From Ahaetulla prasina (lineage: Eukaryota; Chordata; Lepidosauria; Squamata; Colubridae): a stretch of 64,000 bases of DNA. The stretch covers positions 17,767,020 to 17,831,019 of the forward strand of contig NC_080546.1 in assembly GCF_028640845.1 (NCBI RefSeq), in the 5' to 3' direction. This document shows, in pieces, positions 42,839 to 53,074 of the stretch. Each line of letters begins with the position of its first letter. Within the stretch, counting starts at the first letter, position 1. The position numbers and the translations under genes were made by a program. The notes below the pieces were generated by a model. The model saw only the letters and a program-made list of their open reading frames with translations. It did not search any database and was not told where the DNA came from.

Positions 42839-43717
42839 CTGTCAAAAGGCGGTCAATAACTCTGCGAAATACAAGGGTTGAAAGCTCAGTTCTTTGATTA
42901 AATAATGCAACAGAGCTGTTTTTGTTTGGGTTTGCAGTGTAGCACAGTGTTCAAGGAAAGATTGAAAAACTGGAATGCCTTTCAAGAAATTTCCTGCCGT
43001 AGTGATTGTGTGTGTTGAACTGCCAGAAGAGCCGATTTTGCTGCAAAGCAAACAATAAAGCAAGGCCTGAGAAGATCTACATTGCAAAAGCTCTAATGAA
43101 GATGGTTGGGAGCCCATAAATATGATAATCACAAATGATCACAAATTAGAGTTATTTTTCCATAATGGGGGAACACATTTTTTTTACATTCATGTGATGG
43201 TTCAGTCCAGTCCAAAGAAATCATTTTTAGTATTTGATTTCAATAGAAATGGGTAATATACATGCTTATTTCCCACTGAAAGCAATGGAATATGGAATTG
43301 ATTAAAGCTGGCAGAATGAATGATTGCTATCGGTATTGCCTTCCCCCCTCCCAAATGGTCTTATTAGAAGCATAACCTTTCACAATAACATTAGGCAGAA
43401 CCACAAAAAAATCATGAAAATCCCTGAGATTTAGGTTGCCGTAATGTCATTGCCTTTTCTGGGATTCAACTCATTTAAGTTCACTGGGCTAGATTATGCA
43501 TTGTATGAAGTTATAATGTTGCTTGCATTCATCCCAATATACTGTTAATCATAATTTACTGAACAAGTCATAGTTAACAAAGGAACTTTCTTGGGTTTAA
43601 TCAATTTGCAGAGAAAATTCTACAATTTTGTTCCATGTTTTGCTAAATAAATTCCAAGCACATCTGCATTATCCTATCATCATATTTATATTTTTAGAAA
43701 TAATTTTCTGAGCACAC
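42839..43717. other. Intergenic stretch without recognised features
   Basis: No recognisable gene or repeat. Confidence 0.35.
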
Positions 43718-43858
43718 AAATTTCTCAACCGTGGCATCTTTAAGATGTGTGGACTTCAACTCCCAGAATTCTCCAGCCAACCCTGTTCCCCAAACATGCT
43801 GAGGAATTCTGGGAGTTGAAGTCCACACAATTTAAAGTTGCCAAGGTTGAGAAACACT
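43718..43858. mobile_element. Family P-type MITE, TTTCTCAACC subfamily
   Basis: AATTTCTCAACCGTGGCATC on the left pairs with GCCAAGGTTGAGAAACACTG on the right. Arms contain ACTTCAACTCCCAGAATTC and its inverse. Confidence 0.78.
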
Positions 43859-44221
43859 GCCACTTAATCCGATTTAAAGATTTAAAAACCAACAATCAGG
43901 AAGGAAGAACATAGTTGGGTTGATTTACTTATCAGCAGTTTAAAATTCAGACAATAAGTGAAATATGCTCCAAGGTCATATGATCACAACCTTTCTCCAT
44001 TCTGCTGAACTGCATTACACTTCTCTTTCAGTTACAGCAACTATTTCTATATCAGCATCTGTATATATAAATGGGCATATGCATCTCACATTCTTAGTGA
44101 CACATGCATGTGATCATCTTAGAACCAAAGCTAGAAACAGTTGTTTATTCATAGATGACTCTAGAAACATCTACAGAGGAATACTATGCTGGGGGAAAAA
44201 AGCAACTAATATCTAAAGTGT
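43859..44221. other. Intergenic stretch without recognised features
   Basis: No recognisable gene or repeat. Confidence 0.35.
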
Positions 44222-44286
44222 CTTTCCTCCAAAGCATCTGAAGGCAAGACAAGAAGCAATGGATGGAAACTAATCAAGGAGAGAAC

Positions 44287-44718
44287 CGGGGTGAAATCTA
44301 AAAATTTTCCCTAATGGTTCTGTGGGTGTGGCTTAATTGGTGGGCGTTGCTTGGTGGTTAGGTGACCTGGTGGGCGTGGCTTGGTGGTCTGGTGGCTGAA
44401 TGGGCATGGCCAATAATAATAAAAATAATAAAGTATACAAAACTTGGGAGCGCACTGATCTATCTTCTTTAAAAATAGAGACACCAGTCTACTAGCTGCC
44501 TACAGCAGTGATCAGCTATAGCGTGGCCCTTTGAAGCACCGCAGCAGTCATTTAAGGCCGTTTGCAGCTATATCACCACCGAGAGCTTCAGGGACAGAGA
44601 AGAGGAACAGCGAGGCGTGGGCAGTGAGGGAGGGCAGGGATTTTTGCTGCCGGTTCTCCGAATTATCCACCCCCATCGCTACCGGATCAAGCAATCCGGT
44701 GGGAGCATTTCACCCCTG
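44287..44718. mobile_element. Family B hAT-like MITE in CR1, imperfect 8-bp duplication
   Basis: Starts CGGGGTGAAATCTAAAAATT, ends GGGAGCATTTCACCCCTG, and is flanked by GAGAGAAC (44279-44286) and GAAAGAAC (44719-44726). Contains GGGTGTGGCTTAATTGGTGG. Confidence 0.85.
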
Positions 44719-44892
44719 GAAAGAACCAACCTAGAACCAAGGATACATTTCCTGACAGTTAGAACAATTAATCAATGGAATGACTCATCTCCAGAAGTTG
44801 TGGGTGCTTCAACAGTGGAGGTTTTTAAGATGGACAACCATTTGTCTGAAATGGTATAGGTTTTCCTGCTTGAGCAGGAGGTTGGACTAGAA

Positions 44893-44951
44893 CAGGGGTG
44901 TCAAACTGGCGGCCTGTTGGCTGAATGCGACACACAAGTTTGAGACCCATG
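44893..44951. mobile_element. Family C hAT-like MITE, 59-bp internally deleted copy in CR1
   Basis: Starts CAGGGGTGTCAAACTGGCG, ends GTTTGAGACCCATG, and is flanked by GACTAGAA at 44885-44892 and 44952-44959. Confidence 0.87.
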
Positions 44952-45164
44952 GACTAGAAGATCTCCAAGGTCCCTTTCCAACTCTGTTACTATGTTAACT
45001 GGAGTACTGGAGCTTAGAAGTAACAATATAAGAGTCAAAGCATAGCTTCAAGCATGAAAATAGTCATAGACTAGTGCTTTTGCACCAAAGAAGATAACAA
45101 ATAATATAGAAAAAGGAATTCTTATCTTCTTTCTCAACCATGGAAAGCCCTTGTTCTAGAACAG

Positions 45165-45290
45165 GGGTGTCAAACTCACAACAACATGTCATCACGTGAC
45201 ATATCACAACTATTTTCCCTTCACTAAACTGAGTGTGGGCATGGCCAGCGCGTGACGCATCTGGGCCGCGAGTTTGACATAGCTGTGCCT
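45165..45290. mobile_element. Family C hAT-like MITE
   Basis: CAGGGGTGTCAAACTCAC through CGCGAGTTTGACATAGCTG, interior TGTCATCACGTGACATATC. Target duplication not clear. Confidence 0.65.
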
Positions 45291-46450
45291 TCCAGGATTT
45301 CTAATCCAACACACCTGGAAGGCACAAAATATTTGGAAAGGCTAGAATATGCAGCAATGTCATAAGAAATGTAGATGAGAAATTAAACCAGTGATCAGTA
45401 GGTTCCTGGTTCACTATACAGTGATTTGAAAGTTTTTCAATAAATGAAGTTGCTTTCCCCTTTGATTAGTGTTCTCAACCTTGGCAATTTTATACTGTAT
45501 GGACTTCAGCTCCCAGAATTCACTAGCGATCAGGCAATATCAGGAAGCAAGCAAACAAAAATCTATGCAGCAAGCATTAATAGGCTGGAAATGTGTACAC
45601 GAAAAGACTGCAAAAGTTTCTACCAATCTTTAATTTCTCCAATCCATCCTATTTTCTCTAGTATTATGTGAAGTGCTCTCTCTCTCTCTCTCTGTGTATT
45701 CATCTGTTCTCTGAGAATCATTGGAGAAAACAAGGCACAAAACAAAAAACAAAAATCAGCATGTAAATGAATAAACAGAAGTCCCAAATGCTTAAGACAA
45801 AATCTGGCTTTGCAGTATCAGAATGGTTGGAAATTTATGCACTTTTCATTTGAGATTAAGCACCTTCAGTGGGGCAAGGCTGGCAGTGGCTGCCAATGGG
45901 CAAAACTCAGCTGGAAGGGTTTGGGCACCAGGTCCTGTATCTAATGTGTAGACGAGTCTCAATTTTGAAGGGCTTATACAGTTAAGAAAGCACCATTCCT
46001 TCTAACCTTTCTGCTTGAACCCAACCCAACTTTCCTTCTTTCCACTCCCCAGTTTGGGAATGTTTTTCCACATTATCTCATGAAACAATCTATTTAAGAT
46101 TTAGTCACCCTTCTCTTTTTATCTAAAGCTACTGTGAGTTACTTAAGTAACCTGACAGTTCTGAATTGTGCTTCACCCAGTACTTCTATTTTATTTGGCA
46201 AATGACTGGGAAGTTCTGGCATGATCTTGAATGTTTCATATGTTATTTGCAGAAATTAGACAGATGAAGGCATGTTAACTAGTGGAACGAAATATACTGT
46301 CATAATTTTCTCTCCCCTCAACCCTGTATCAGTGTATTAGAATCTCAAATATTCACAGAGTTCCTTGTACAAGTACACATGTGCACACAAACGGATGTGT
46401 TACGTTTCCACCCTCGTTTCTTGATTATTATTTTTTTTTGGTTTTCTTTT
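45291..46450. other. GPRIN3 3' flank, including probable 3' UTR
   Basis: Sequence immediately left of the GPRIN3 stop should be its 3' UTR. A possible poly(A) signal (TTTATT on the plus strand) lies at 46190-46195, but I cannot tell whether it is used. A decayed family P arm sits at 45465-45520 and a CT-repeat at 45677-45695. Confidence 0.4.
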
Positions 46451-48754
46451 TCAGTCCAACACAGAAGAAGCTGCAGGACGAACACAGCAATTTGGGCGTC
46501 GAAAATTCTGCAGCATGGAATGAAAAACGTTGTGATGCCTGCCTTTCAATTTTTTATTTGAAGACGTATCTGAAGATATTGATTTACGGGCTTGGGGGCT
46601 TTGAGCCTTGATCAGTTTTTCGTGCTCTCTAATCTGCCTCTGCAAGTGGTTCTGGATAGCGATTCCCAATGATTCTGGATCTAGAGATGCTCCGTAAACC
46701 TCCCAGGTCATGCCCTGTTCATCCCACACAACATCCCTGACATGCTTGGATTGCTTCAGATGCGCGTTTACCTCAGCAGTGAGAGCCTTGGGCCCTTTCT
46801 TCTTTTCACCAAAACGTGGCGTAGGACTTGAAGAAGTGGGAGCGGCTGGTACATCAAGCACCGGACCCTTCTGGATTCCTACAGCAGCGCCAAAACTTCT
46901 ACTCAACTTAGATATTGGATTCTGACTGACCAAAGTTTCTGCCTTGGTATCCCCAGGAACCATACCTTGCTTGATTTCTGCTACAGCTGGAACACTCATT
47001 GTTTGGGAGTCAATAATAGACCCTGTCATATTGATCTTTTGTTCTTCAGCTATGAGATGGACCTTTCCTTCTCTCTTTGGATTTACAGCAATGGCAAAAC
47101 TGGGCAGAGCTTTCTCAAGAGCTTTATCAACAGTTTTGATCTGCAGCCGTTTCTCCTGATGGGCCCTCTCAGTATCCATACCGATAACTGTAGCCTTGGC
47201 TTGTTCCGATGACCTGGGACAAAAAGGAGGAGGATTTTCTTGGAACGAAGAAGGATCGGAGGGTTGATATTTACTGTCGGTGGCTGGGGTTGAAAAACAC
47301 GGAGGTAGTTTAGTTTCAAAGTTTGCAGGGTGCTGGGTAGACACAGGCTGATTACTGGAACCGACGCTAATTTGGGAAACAGGTCTTGCTTTCTGCAAAA
47401 CCAAGCTGTCGGACAGCTGCTGCGGAACGTTGCCGCAATTTTTAGCCACGCCTGTCATTTGCACCTCTGTCCTCTTGGCCAAAGTTTCTTGAGAATTATC
47501 AGATGCCAGTGAATGCATCCTTTCTGCCTTATCCAACAAAGCTGCACAGATTGGATCGGGCGTGTTTGTGAGATTCTCCTGAAGTCTGACATTAGGACTT
47601 CCCAGAGGCTTTCCTGTTGTCGGTGGTATTTGAACATCTACTTTGTGCATAATGCCAATAGCTGAAGGTGTTTGGACCGTGGCTGCAAAGTCACCGATTA
47701 TTTCAGATTCCTCTTTCCCTCCAGTTCCCATATAAATGACGTGCAACTGATCTGGGTCCTGTTTTGCCTCAGGAGACATGTTCTCTCTTAAGAATGCCGT
47801 CAAGATACTTGGGCTGGTGGAAGCTGACCTGCTTTCCACACTAGCTACAGCTTGAACCTCAGCATCTTGATGAGTCCTGCTTATCGTCTCTGCCTGTACA
47901 GATCTGTTCTCAGGCGTTACTGTCATTGTACCTGTGTCTCTAAATTTGGACAGGTTTGGTACTACCTTTGCTGTAGGCTCCTCCCTACCAGTATACGATG
48001 TCTCTGGAGTGCTCTCAAGGTTGCATTCGGATGCGGTCTGTGGCTTGGTCTTAGGACAGAAAGTTGCATTCTTTGTATTCCCCAATTCTGTTTCCACGCA
48101 AACAGGAGGTTTCAGATCGAGACCCATCTCATCAGAGGAAACCAAGACTTGGCTGTTTTCAGAGACGATAACTTCACACACATTGTCCTTCCCCGCAGAA
48201 GCTGCTTGCTGGATATCAGAATAAATAGGGGAGGAAGGAAGAATGGAATAATCCTTGGATTTGCTCTCCACAACATCAAGGTCTCCTCCAGGAAGTATGG
48301 TTGCTTGATCAATTATATTACACGATTGTCCACTACCACTTGGAATATTTTTGTTAGCCTCTTGGGTAAGAGTCACTTTAACTTCACCATGCACTGAAGT
48401 GTGGGCTTCAGATGCTGGGGCTTGGACTTGGGCTCTGAAGCCCTCCTGCTTAGCGTAACTTACTGGTTCTGGAGCTGCCATGCTGCTTTCTTTGGAAGAG
48501 CTGACAGACCCAGGAGAAAGTGAATTTGGATGCTTGGCGTCATATTCACAATGCCAGTCGCTCTTTGGAACATTGGCTCCTCTGCCAGAGTTCACTTCAA
48601 ACAAGCATCCTCCAGACGGCTGGTCCTTGGCAGGAAAAGGATATCCATTACTGTTGCTTTCTATGCTTGCTTGCTTGCACAGGTGTTTAGGGGATTCTTC
48701 AGCTGTGACCAATGAAAGCTTAGTAGATCTCAGTGGATCTTGTACGGTCCCCAT
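46451..48754 (-). CDS. GPRIN3: GPRIN3, G protein-regulated inducer of neurite outgrowth 3
   Basis: One uninterrupted 767-codon frame, close to the human length of about 776, beginning MGTVQDPLRS. The C-terminal block at residues 667-767 is the GPRIN family signature: VRDVVWDEQGMTWEVYGAS, a charged helix (QNHLQRQIREHEKLIK), SISSDTSSNKKLKGR, and the ending NFRRPNCCVRPAASSVLD. Cys756-Cys757 match the cysteine pair reported as palmitoylated in GPRIN1. A second conserved island, DAEVQAVASVESRS with STSPSILTAFL, lies near residues 297-322. The rest is low-complexity Ser/Thr/Pro/Gln-rich sequence and looks disordered. Family members bind activated Gi/o/z alpha subunits at the plasma membrane and promote neurite growth. 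The coding region is in one exon, as in mammals. ORFs on the opposite strand are shadows. Confidence 0.97.
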   Translation of the reverse strand: MGTVQDPLRSTKLSLVTAEESPKHLCKQASIESNSNGYPFPAKDQPSGGCLFEVNSGRGANVPKSDWHCEYDAKHPNSLSPGSVSSSKESSMAAPEPVSYAKQEGFRAQVQAPASEAHTSVHGEVKVTLTQEANKNIPSGSGQSCNIIDQATILPGGDLDVVESKSKDYSILPSSPIYSDIQQAASAGKDNVCEVIVSENSQVLVSSDEMGLDLKPPVCVETELGNTKNATFCPKTKPQTASECNLESTPETSYTGREEPTAKVVPNLSKFRDTGTMTVTPENRSVQAETISRTHQDAEVQAVASVESRSASTSPSILTAFLRENMSPEAKQDPDQLHVIYMGTGGKEESEIIGDFAATVQTPSAIGIMHKVDVQIPPTTGKPLGSPNVRLQENLTNTPDPICAALLDKAERMHSLASDNSQETLAKRTEVQMTGVAKNCGNVPQQLSDSLVLQKARPVSQISVGSSNQPVSTQHPANFETKLPPCFSTPATDSKYQPSDPSSFQENPPPFCPRSSEQAKATVIGMDTERAHQEKRLQIKTVDKALEKALPSFAIAVNPKREGKVHLIAEEQKINMTGSIIDSQTMSVPAVAEIKQGMVPGDTKAETLVSQNPISKLSRSFGAAVGIQKGPVLDVPAAPTSSSPTPRFGEKKKGPKALTAEVNAHLKQSKHVRDVVWDEQGMTWEVYGASLDPESLGIAIQNHLQRQIREHEKLIKAQSPQARKSISSDTSSNKKLKGRHHNVFHSMLQNFRRPNCCVRPAASSVLD

Positions 48755-48848
48755 GGAAATGTGACAGGGTACAAAATCTAGGCAAATTCGTGCAGTGGCA
48801 GTTACAAATTCTTTCTAAGGTACACTCAGGCTGAAAGGATGCATCAAT
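48755..48848 (-). other. GPRIN3: GPRIN3 5' UTR segment of the coding exon, with splice acceptor
   Basis: Upstream of the GPRIN3 ATG (minus strand) is 94 nt of untranslated sequence preceded by a strong acceptor: a T-rich tract ending CTTTCAACAG, with AG at 48850-48849. The GPRIN3 5' UTR is therefore spliced, with at least one upstream non-coding exon at higher coordinates. I could not identify that exon here. Confidence 0.75.
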
Positions 48849-48919
48849 CTGTTGAAAGAAAAAAGACATAAGGCGCATTAATAATACGTTCGTATAAAAA
48901 TAATCTAGCCTTAAATTTT

Positions 48920-49330
48920 GAATGAAGGCTACGGACAGTATCCGAATTGGAGATCTGCTGTCTTCTGATAATAACAGGTACTAGCTGTGAAGTACCTGTT
49001 CTTTCCCAAGAAAACAGGCCTTATTGAAGAAATGTTGGTAGTTGCTGTCTTAAGACCCAAAGGTGCTTTCCCCCACACTTCCAAGAGGCAACTGGACTTT
49101 CTGGTTTTTCTCTGAAGACGTTTCACTTCTCATCCAAGAAGCTTCTTCAGCTTTGACTGGATGGTGGGGCGGGTCGTTAAGGTCAGCTGGAGGTTTATCT
49201 GTGTCCTCAGTGGTCACCTGAGTGGTACGAATTGGTGTGGAGCCTTCTTGGAACTGTTGACAGGAAAAAAAGCACCTTTGGGACAGCCATGACCTGGATG
49301 ACTGAGAATCTCCATAGACATTTGCTGTCT
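48920..49330. repeat. Dispersed repeat with AGAAGCTTCTTCAG/GACGTTTCACTTCTC motif
   Basis: The minus strand reads EEASWMRSETSSEKNQKVQ over about 49090-49160, a short relic of a mobile-element ORF whose family I cannot name. A TCATCCAGGTCATGGCTGTCC block follows. Lies in the GPRIN3 upstream intron. Confidence 0.45.
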
Positions 49331-49451
49331 TGAGACTTCCTTTATAACTTCAGATACTACCCAAAAAAAATCAACATGGAGAATAGAAAGACTATATTGA
49401 TAAAACAACCAACATCTTAGAGGAAATTCTCACAGAAAAATACATAAAAGG

Positions 49452-49653
49452 CAGGGGTGCTATTCAGCAGGTTCTGACAGGTTCTGGAGAACCAGTAGCG
49501 GAAATTTTGAGTAGTTTGGAGAACCAGCAAATACCACCTCTGGCTGGCCCCAGAGTGCGGTGGGAATGGAGATTTTTGCAGTATCCTCCCCTGCCATGCC
49601 CACCAAGCCACACCCACAGAACTGGTAGTAAAAAAAATTGAATTCCACCACTG
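49452..49653. mobile_element. Family B hAT-like MITE with 8-bp target duplication
   Basis: Starts CAGGGGTGCTATTCAGCAGG, ends TTGAATTCCACCACTG, and is flanked by ATAAAAGG at 49444-49451 and 49654-49661. Confidence 0.9.
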
Positions 49654-49661
49654 ATAAAAGG

Positions 49662-50782
49662 AATAGGATTCTGGGAAGATCACAAGATGGCATCAATCAG
49701 CCAATATTACAGAAGCAACTCTGATATATATCAAAAGCATACCAGGCCAAACTGGTATACAGACAATAATGATTAGAGACAAGGAATTAACCTTATAGAC
49801 AGAAAATAAAGAATAATTTTGGCGTAATGCTGATTAGTCATTTAGCTGCACATTGTACACCTAAATAATTTCTGATTCCCTTTTACTGGTTATTGGCTTG
49901 AGATTTTCCAGGATTCCAATCTTAAGATATAGACTGAAGAAAGCCAGAGTGTTCCCTCTCCGGTCTGCCACACACACCTAGCTCCATAAACAAACCGCTT
50001 TGCTAAATAGCACAAAGATGGAGCTGTTTTCATAATCAACCTGGGTATGACCCTGTGAATGATGTGGATTCCAACCCACAGGATTCAGAATATTTGTGGT
50101 TGGCCTGTAGCTGTGATTCTGGAATGTGGTAACAACACAACAGGGGCTTACAAACTTCACAAAAGAAAATGGAAAGTGGGCTATGTTTAAATTTGAATTC
50201 ATAGTTGTATCATAATGACTTGAGCATATCAATCTGACATTATTATTCAGAAACTATACGTGTGCGTGTCTTCAAATCATTGTTGACTGCTTGTGACTGC
50301 TTGGACAAGTCCCTGCAGTTTTTCTAGCAAGAATTTAAGGTGGTTTCCCCATGCCTTTTTCACCCAGGTGGCTTCATACCTAAGATGGGACTAGAACTCA
50401 CATCTCCTGGTTTCCATTTCACTGGCTTACTCAATACACCAACACTAGCTCCTATCCCAATTCCTACTTGGAAAGTTCTTGTGCATTTCAAACTTTTTCA
50501 AAGGTTGATTAATGGAAGCATTGTGAACAATGCTACATGGCTAATTCATTGGCAGTTAATCAATACATTCTAAAACCTAGGCTTTAACTATGTTAAGTTG
50601 ACAGCCAAACTTGTATACCTTCTTTCTCCCTTTTCCTTTCATTTTTCTTTTACCGTTTGTCTATTCAGTTGTGCAACAGATGCTTTCTAGTGTGAAGTAT
50701 CTTGTAAAATTTTATAATTTTATAAATCATAATACTTATTAACTATCATACAGAAACCAGGGAAATGAAAATAGCCTAGTTG
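49662..50782. other. GPRIN3 upstream stretch with a SINE fragment
   Basis: A tRNA-like SINE fragment lies at about 50265-50460 (GGACTAGAACTCACATCTCC reads as a reversed B-box region). The remainder is unrecognised. Confidence 0.45.
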
Positions 50783-50970
50783 AGAAGTCCCCAACCCCTG
50801 GCCCGTGGACTGGCACCAGTCTGTGGCATGCCAGCAACCAGGCCACACAAACAAGTGAAGCCCCATCCGCGGGATGCAGGCAGCACACGAAACCACGCCC
50901 CATAAGGTCAGCAGAAAAACCTTTCTCTACGGAATTGGTTTTTGGTGTCCAAAAGGTTGAGGGACGCTAG
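50783..50970. mobile_element. Family F hAT-like MITE with 8-bp target duplication
   Basis: Starts AGAAGTCCCCAACCCCTGG, ends AAAGGTTGAGGGACGCTAG, and is flanked by CCTAGTTG at 50775-50782 and 50971-50978. Contains CCCGTGGACTGGCACCAGTC. Confidence 0.85.
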
Positions 50971-50978
50971 CCTAGTTG

Positions 50979-52381
50979 ACAAAACTGCAAAACTAATCTA
51001 TATAAAAAGGTACCAAAAGTAAAACTCAAACTAGAATTAAGCAAAAACCCAGAACTGTAACATGAAGCAAGATTTATCACCTAGAATGTGTCTTATCTTT
51101 TTGAGAGGGTGAGATGGGATGGAGTGCCTCTGGAATAGCTGAATTAAAACATCATTTTATGATTAACAGATGTTTCTGTGAAGTATACTAAAAAAAGTCA
51201 AGATGGCACCCACAGTGATGAGATTAAAGCTGTTTTTTATGAATATTTGTTTCAATCACACTAACGTGGCTGCCATCTTGATCTTTCTGACTCTGTGGAC
51301 GTGCCTGATAACTAAGATTTTCCAACTTCAATGAAAGCAAATCATTTTGATGGAACTTCTGTATCTTGCCCCACCTTTTCAAAGCAGCAATTAAGAGAAA
51401 AAAAATAAAGGGACATTTTTTCATAGACATTTGACATGTTTTAAAAACATTACCTGCAATCTTGGGCAGTTTTTGTTTCTTCCAATGACTAACCCCTTAG
51501 GGCTGAAGAAAGGGATTACTATAATTATTTACTTCCTGAGACTCAGCTGGTCTTAAATATATAAACAGCTGGAGCTCAAAGACCACACACGGTGTTATTA
51601 AAACTGGTATGTAGAGCTATTTCACGCTGAAACGAAAATAAAAATTAAATTCCCTCTAAGTTTTCATTTATCAATTTGGTAGCTCTCAAGGTAATAAAGC
51701 AGAATATTCTACAGGTTTGGCAGTCAGATCCAAAGCAGGTCAATCAATAGTATAATAAACCTGCAATCCTTAATTTTCTCATTACATATATGCGGCTATC
51801 GGTTAAAAACAGTTATCAGTGAAAGTTGTACATTGGCATTCTAAGAGCAGGAGATATGAGAGGAAAATAGTTTGGCTGAAATAAAGACAGGGGTTTGCTT
51901 TTAAGTGAGTAAACTTAAAAGCATAATACAAATTCAATGAAGGTGTATACACTGAATGCTAGCATCTCAAGAAGGTTCTTGCCTAAGTAATGGAAATATC
52001 TGCATTACATATTTAACTATTACAGCCCCCACTCCTTTCAGTCTTGAGCAATATTGTCTTCAATATTGTCTTCACAGAAGAAATAAACTGTCAGTGATAA
52101 TTATTTGCTTTGTACTCAATGGTTGGCCATAAATTAACATTCCAGATGCTGGATGTAATCTGTGTCCTAAACCAGAGATCACTATCCTTTCTGCTTGGCA
52201 AAATGGCGGAGGTTGCGGGGATGGTTTTGCACACCTGCCGCTTTCAGAAATCTGGCTTCATGTGTGCTTGTCCATCACTTCCATGGCCCAGTTCCGAATG
52301 GGACCCCTAACTACCACAACAACACAGAGAGGAGAAAAAGTACAGTTTTATTAAATTATTTACTTGTAAAATTATATCTTC
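50979..52381. other. GPRIN3 upstream intron stretch without recognised features
   Basis: AT-rich, low repeat content for this window. No coding frame supported. Confidence 0.4.
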
Positions 52382-52627
52382 TGCCAGTGTTCAAAAGCAT
52401 GTAAATGCAAGTAGAAAAAAAGGTACCACTTTGGTGGCAAGGTTTTAAAAATTTAATTAATTAAATAAATAATAAATAAATAAATAAGGTGAACCTTCGA
52501 CATATAGTCATGCCGGCCACATGACCACAGAAATGTCTTCGCACATTATTGGCTTTTTGGCTGTGAATTGGGGATGAGCATCAACTCCTAGAGTCAGACA
52601 CAACTGGCAGGGGAAACCTTTTTCTTT
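52382..52627 (+). mobile_element. BovB-tailed tRNA SINE (Sauria-like), 5'-truncated
   Basis: AGTGTTCAAAAGCATGTAAA, CATGCCGGCCACATGACC, GAGTCAGACACAACTGGCAG and GGGGAAACCTTTTTC match the SINE body. An AT-rich insert (AATTAATTAAATAAATAA) splits it near 52445-52488. Confidence 0.8.
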
Positions 52628-52640
52628 AAATATATTTATC

Positions 52641-53066
52641 CAGGGGTGGGCTGCTGGGGGTTTGCAGGGGTTCGGAAGAACCTCTAGCTAAGATTCTGTG
52701 CAGTTTGGAGAACCCCCAAATCCCACTCCTGGCTGGCCCGCCCACCCTGCCCGACCCCTCCCAGGAGACCCCATGCGGCCCATTTTGGATGCAGGTAAGT
52801 GCAGGGTGTGCACGAAGGCTCGGGGAGGGCAAAAAAAATGGGCCTAACTAAAGTTTGGGAAGGTTGAAAACAGGCCCATTTCCGGACTCCAGAGAGCCTC
52901 CAGAACCTGGGGAGGTTGTTTTAGCCCTCCCAGAGGCTCAAGGAAAGCCTCCGGAGCCCAGGGAGGGCAAAAATGCCTCCCCCATGGTGCAAGAGGCCGG
53001 CTAGGCCACGCCCACCCAGCAACTGGGCTGAGAACCCCTTGCTAAAATTTTTGAAGCCCACCCCTG
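52641..53066. mobile_element. Family B hAT-like MITE, long variant, imperfect 8-bp duplication
   Basis: Starts CAGGGGTGGGCTGCTGGGG, ends TTGAAGCCCACCCCTG, and is flanked by TATTTATC (52633-52640) and TATCTATC (53067-53074). GGAGGGCAAAAA recurs inside. Confidence 0.82.
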
Positions 53067-53074
53067 TATCTATC

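Larger units (their letters stand above)
44222..45000 (+). mobile_element. CR1 LINE 3' end carrying two MITE insertions
   Basis: GGATGGAAACTAATCAAGGA, AGAACCAACCTAGAACC, TTTCCTGACAGTTAGAACAA, GTTGTGGGTGCTTCAACAG, GCAGGAGGTTGGACTAG and CAAGGTCCCTTTCCAACTC fall in CR1 order. Insertions occupy 44287-44718 and 44893-44951. Confidence 0.87.

Noticed and set aside
47852..48397. 181-codon ORF antisense to GPRIN3
   Set aside because: Lies wholly inside the conserved GPRIN3 frame on the opposite strand and has no family similarity.
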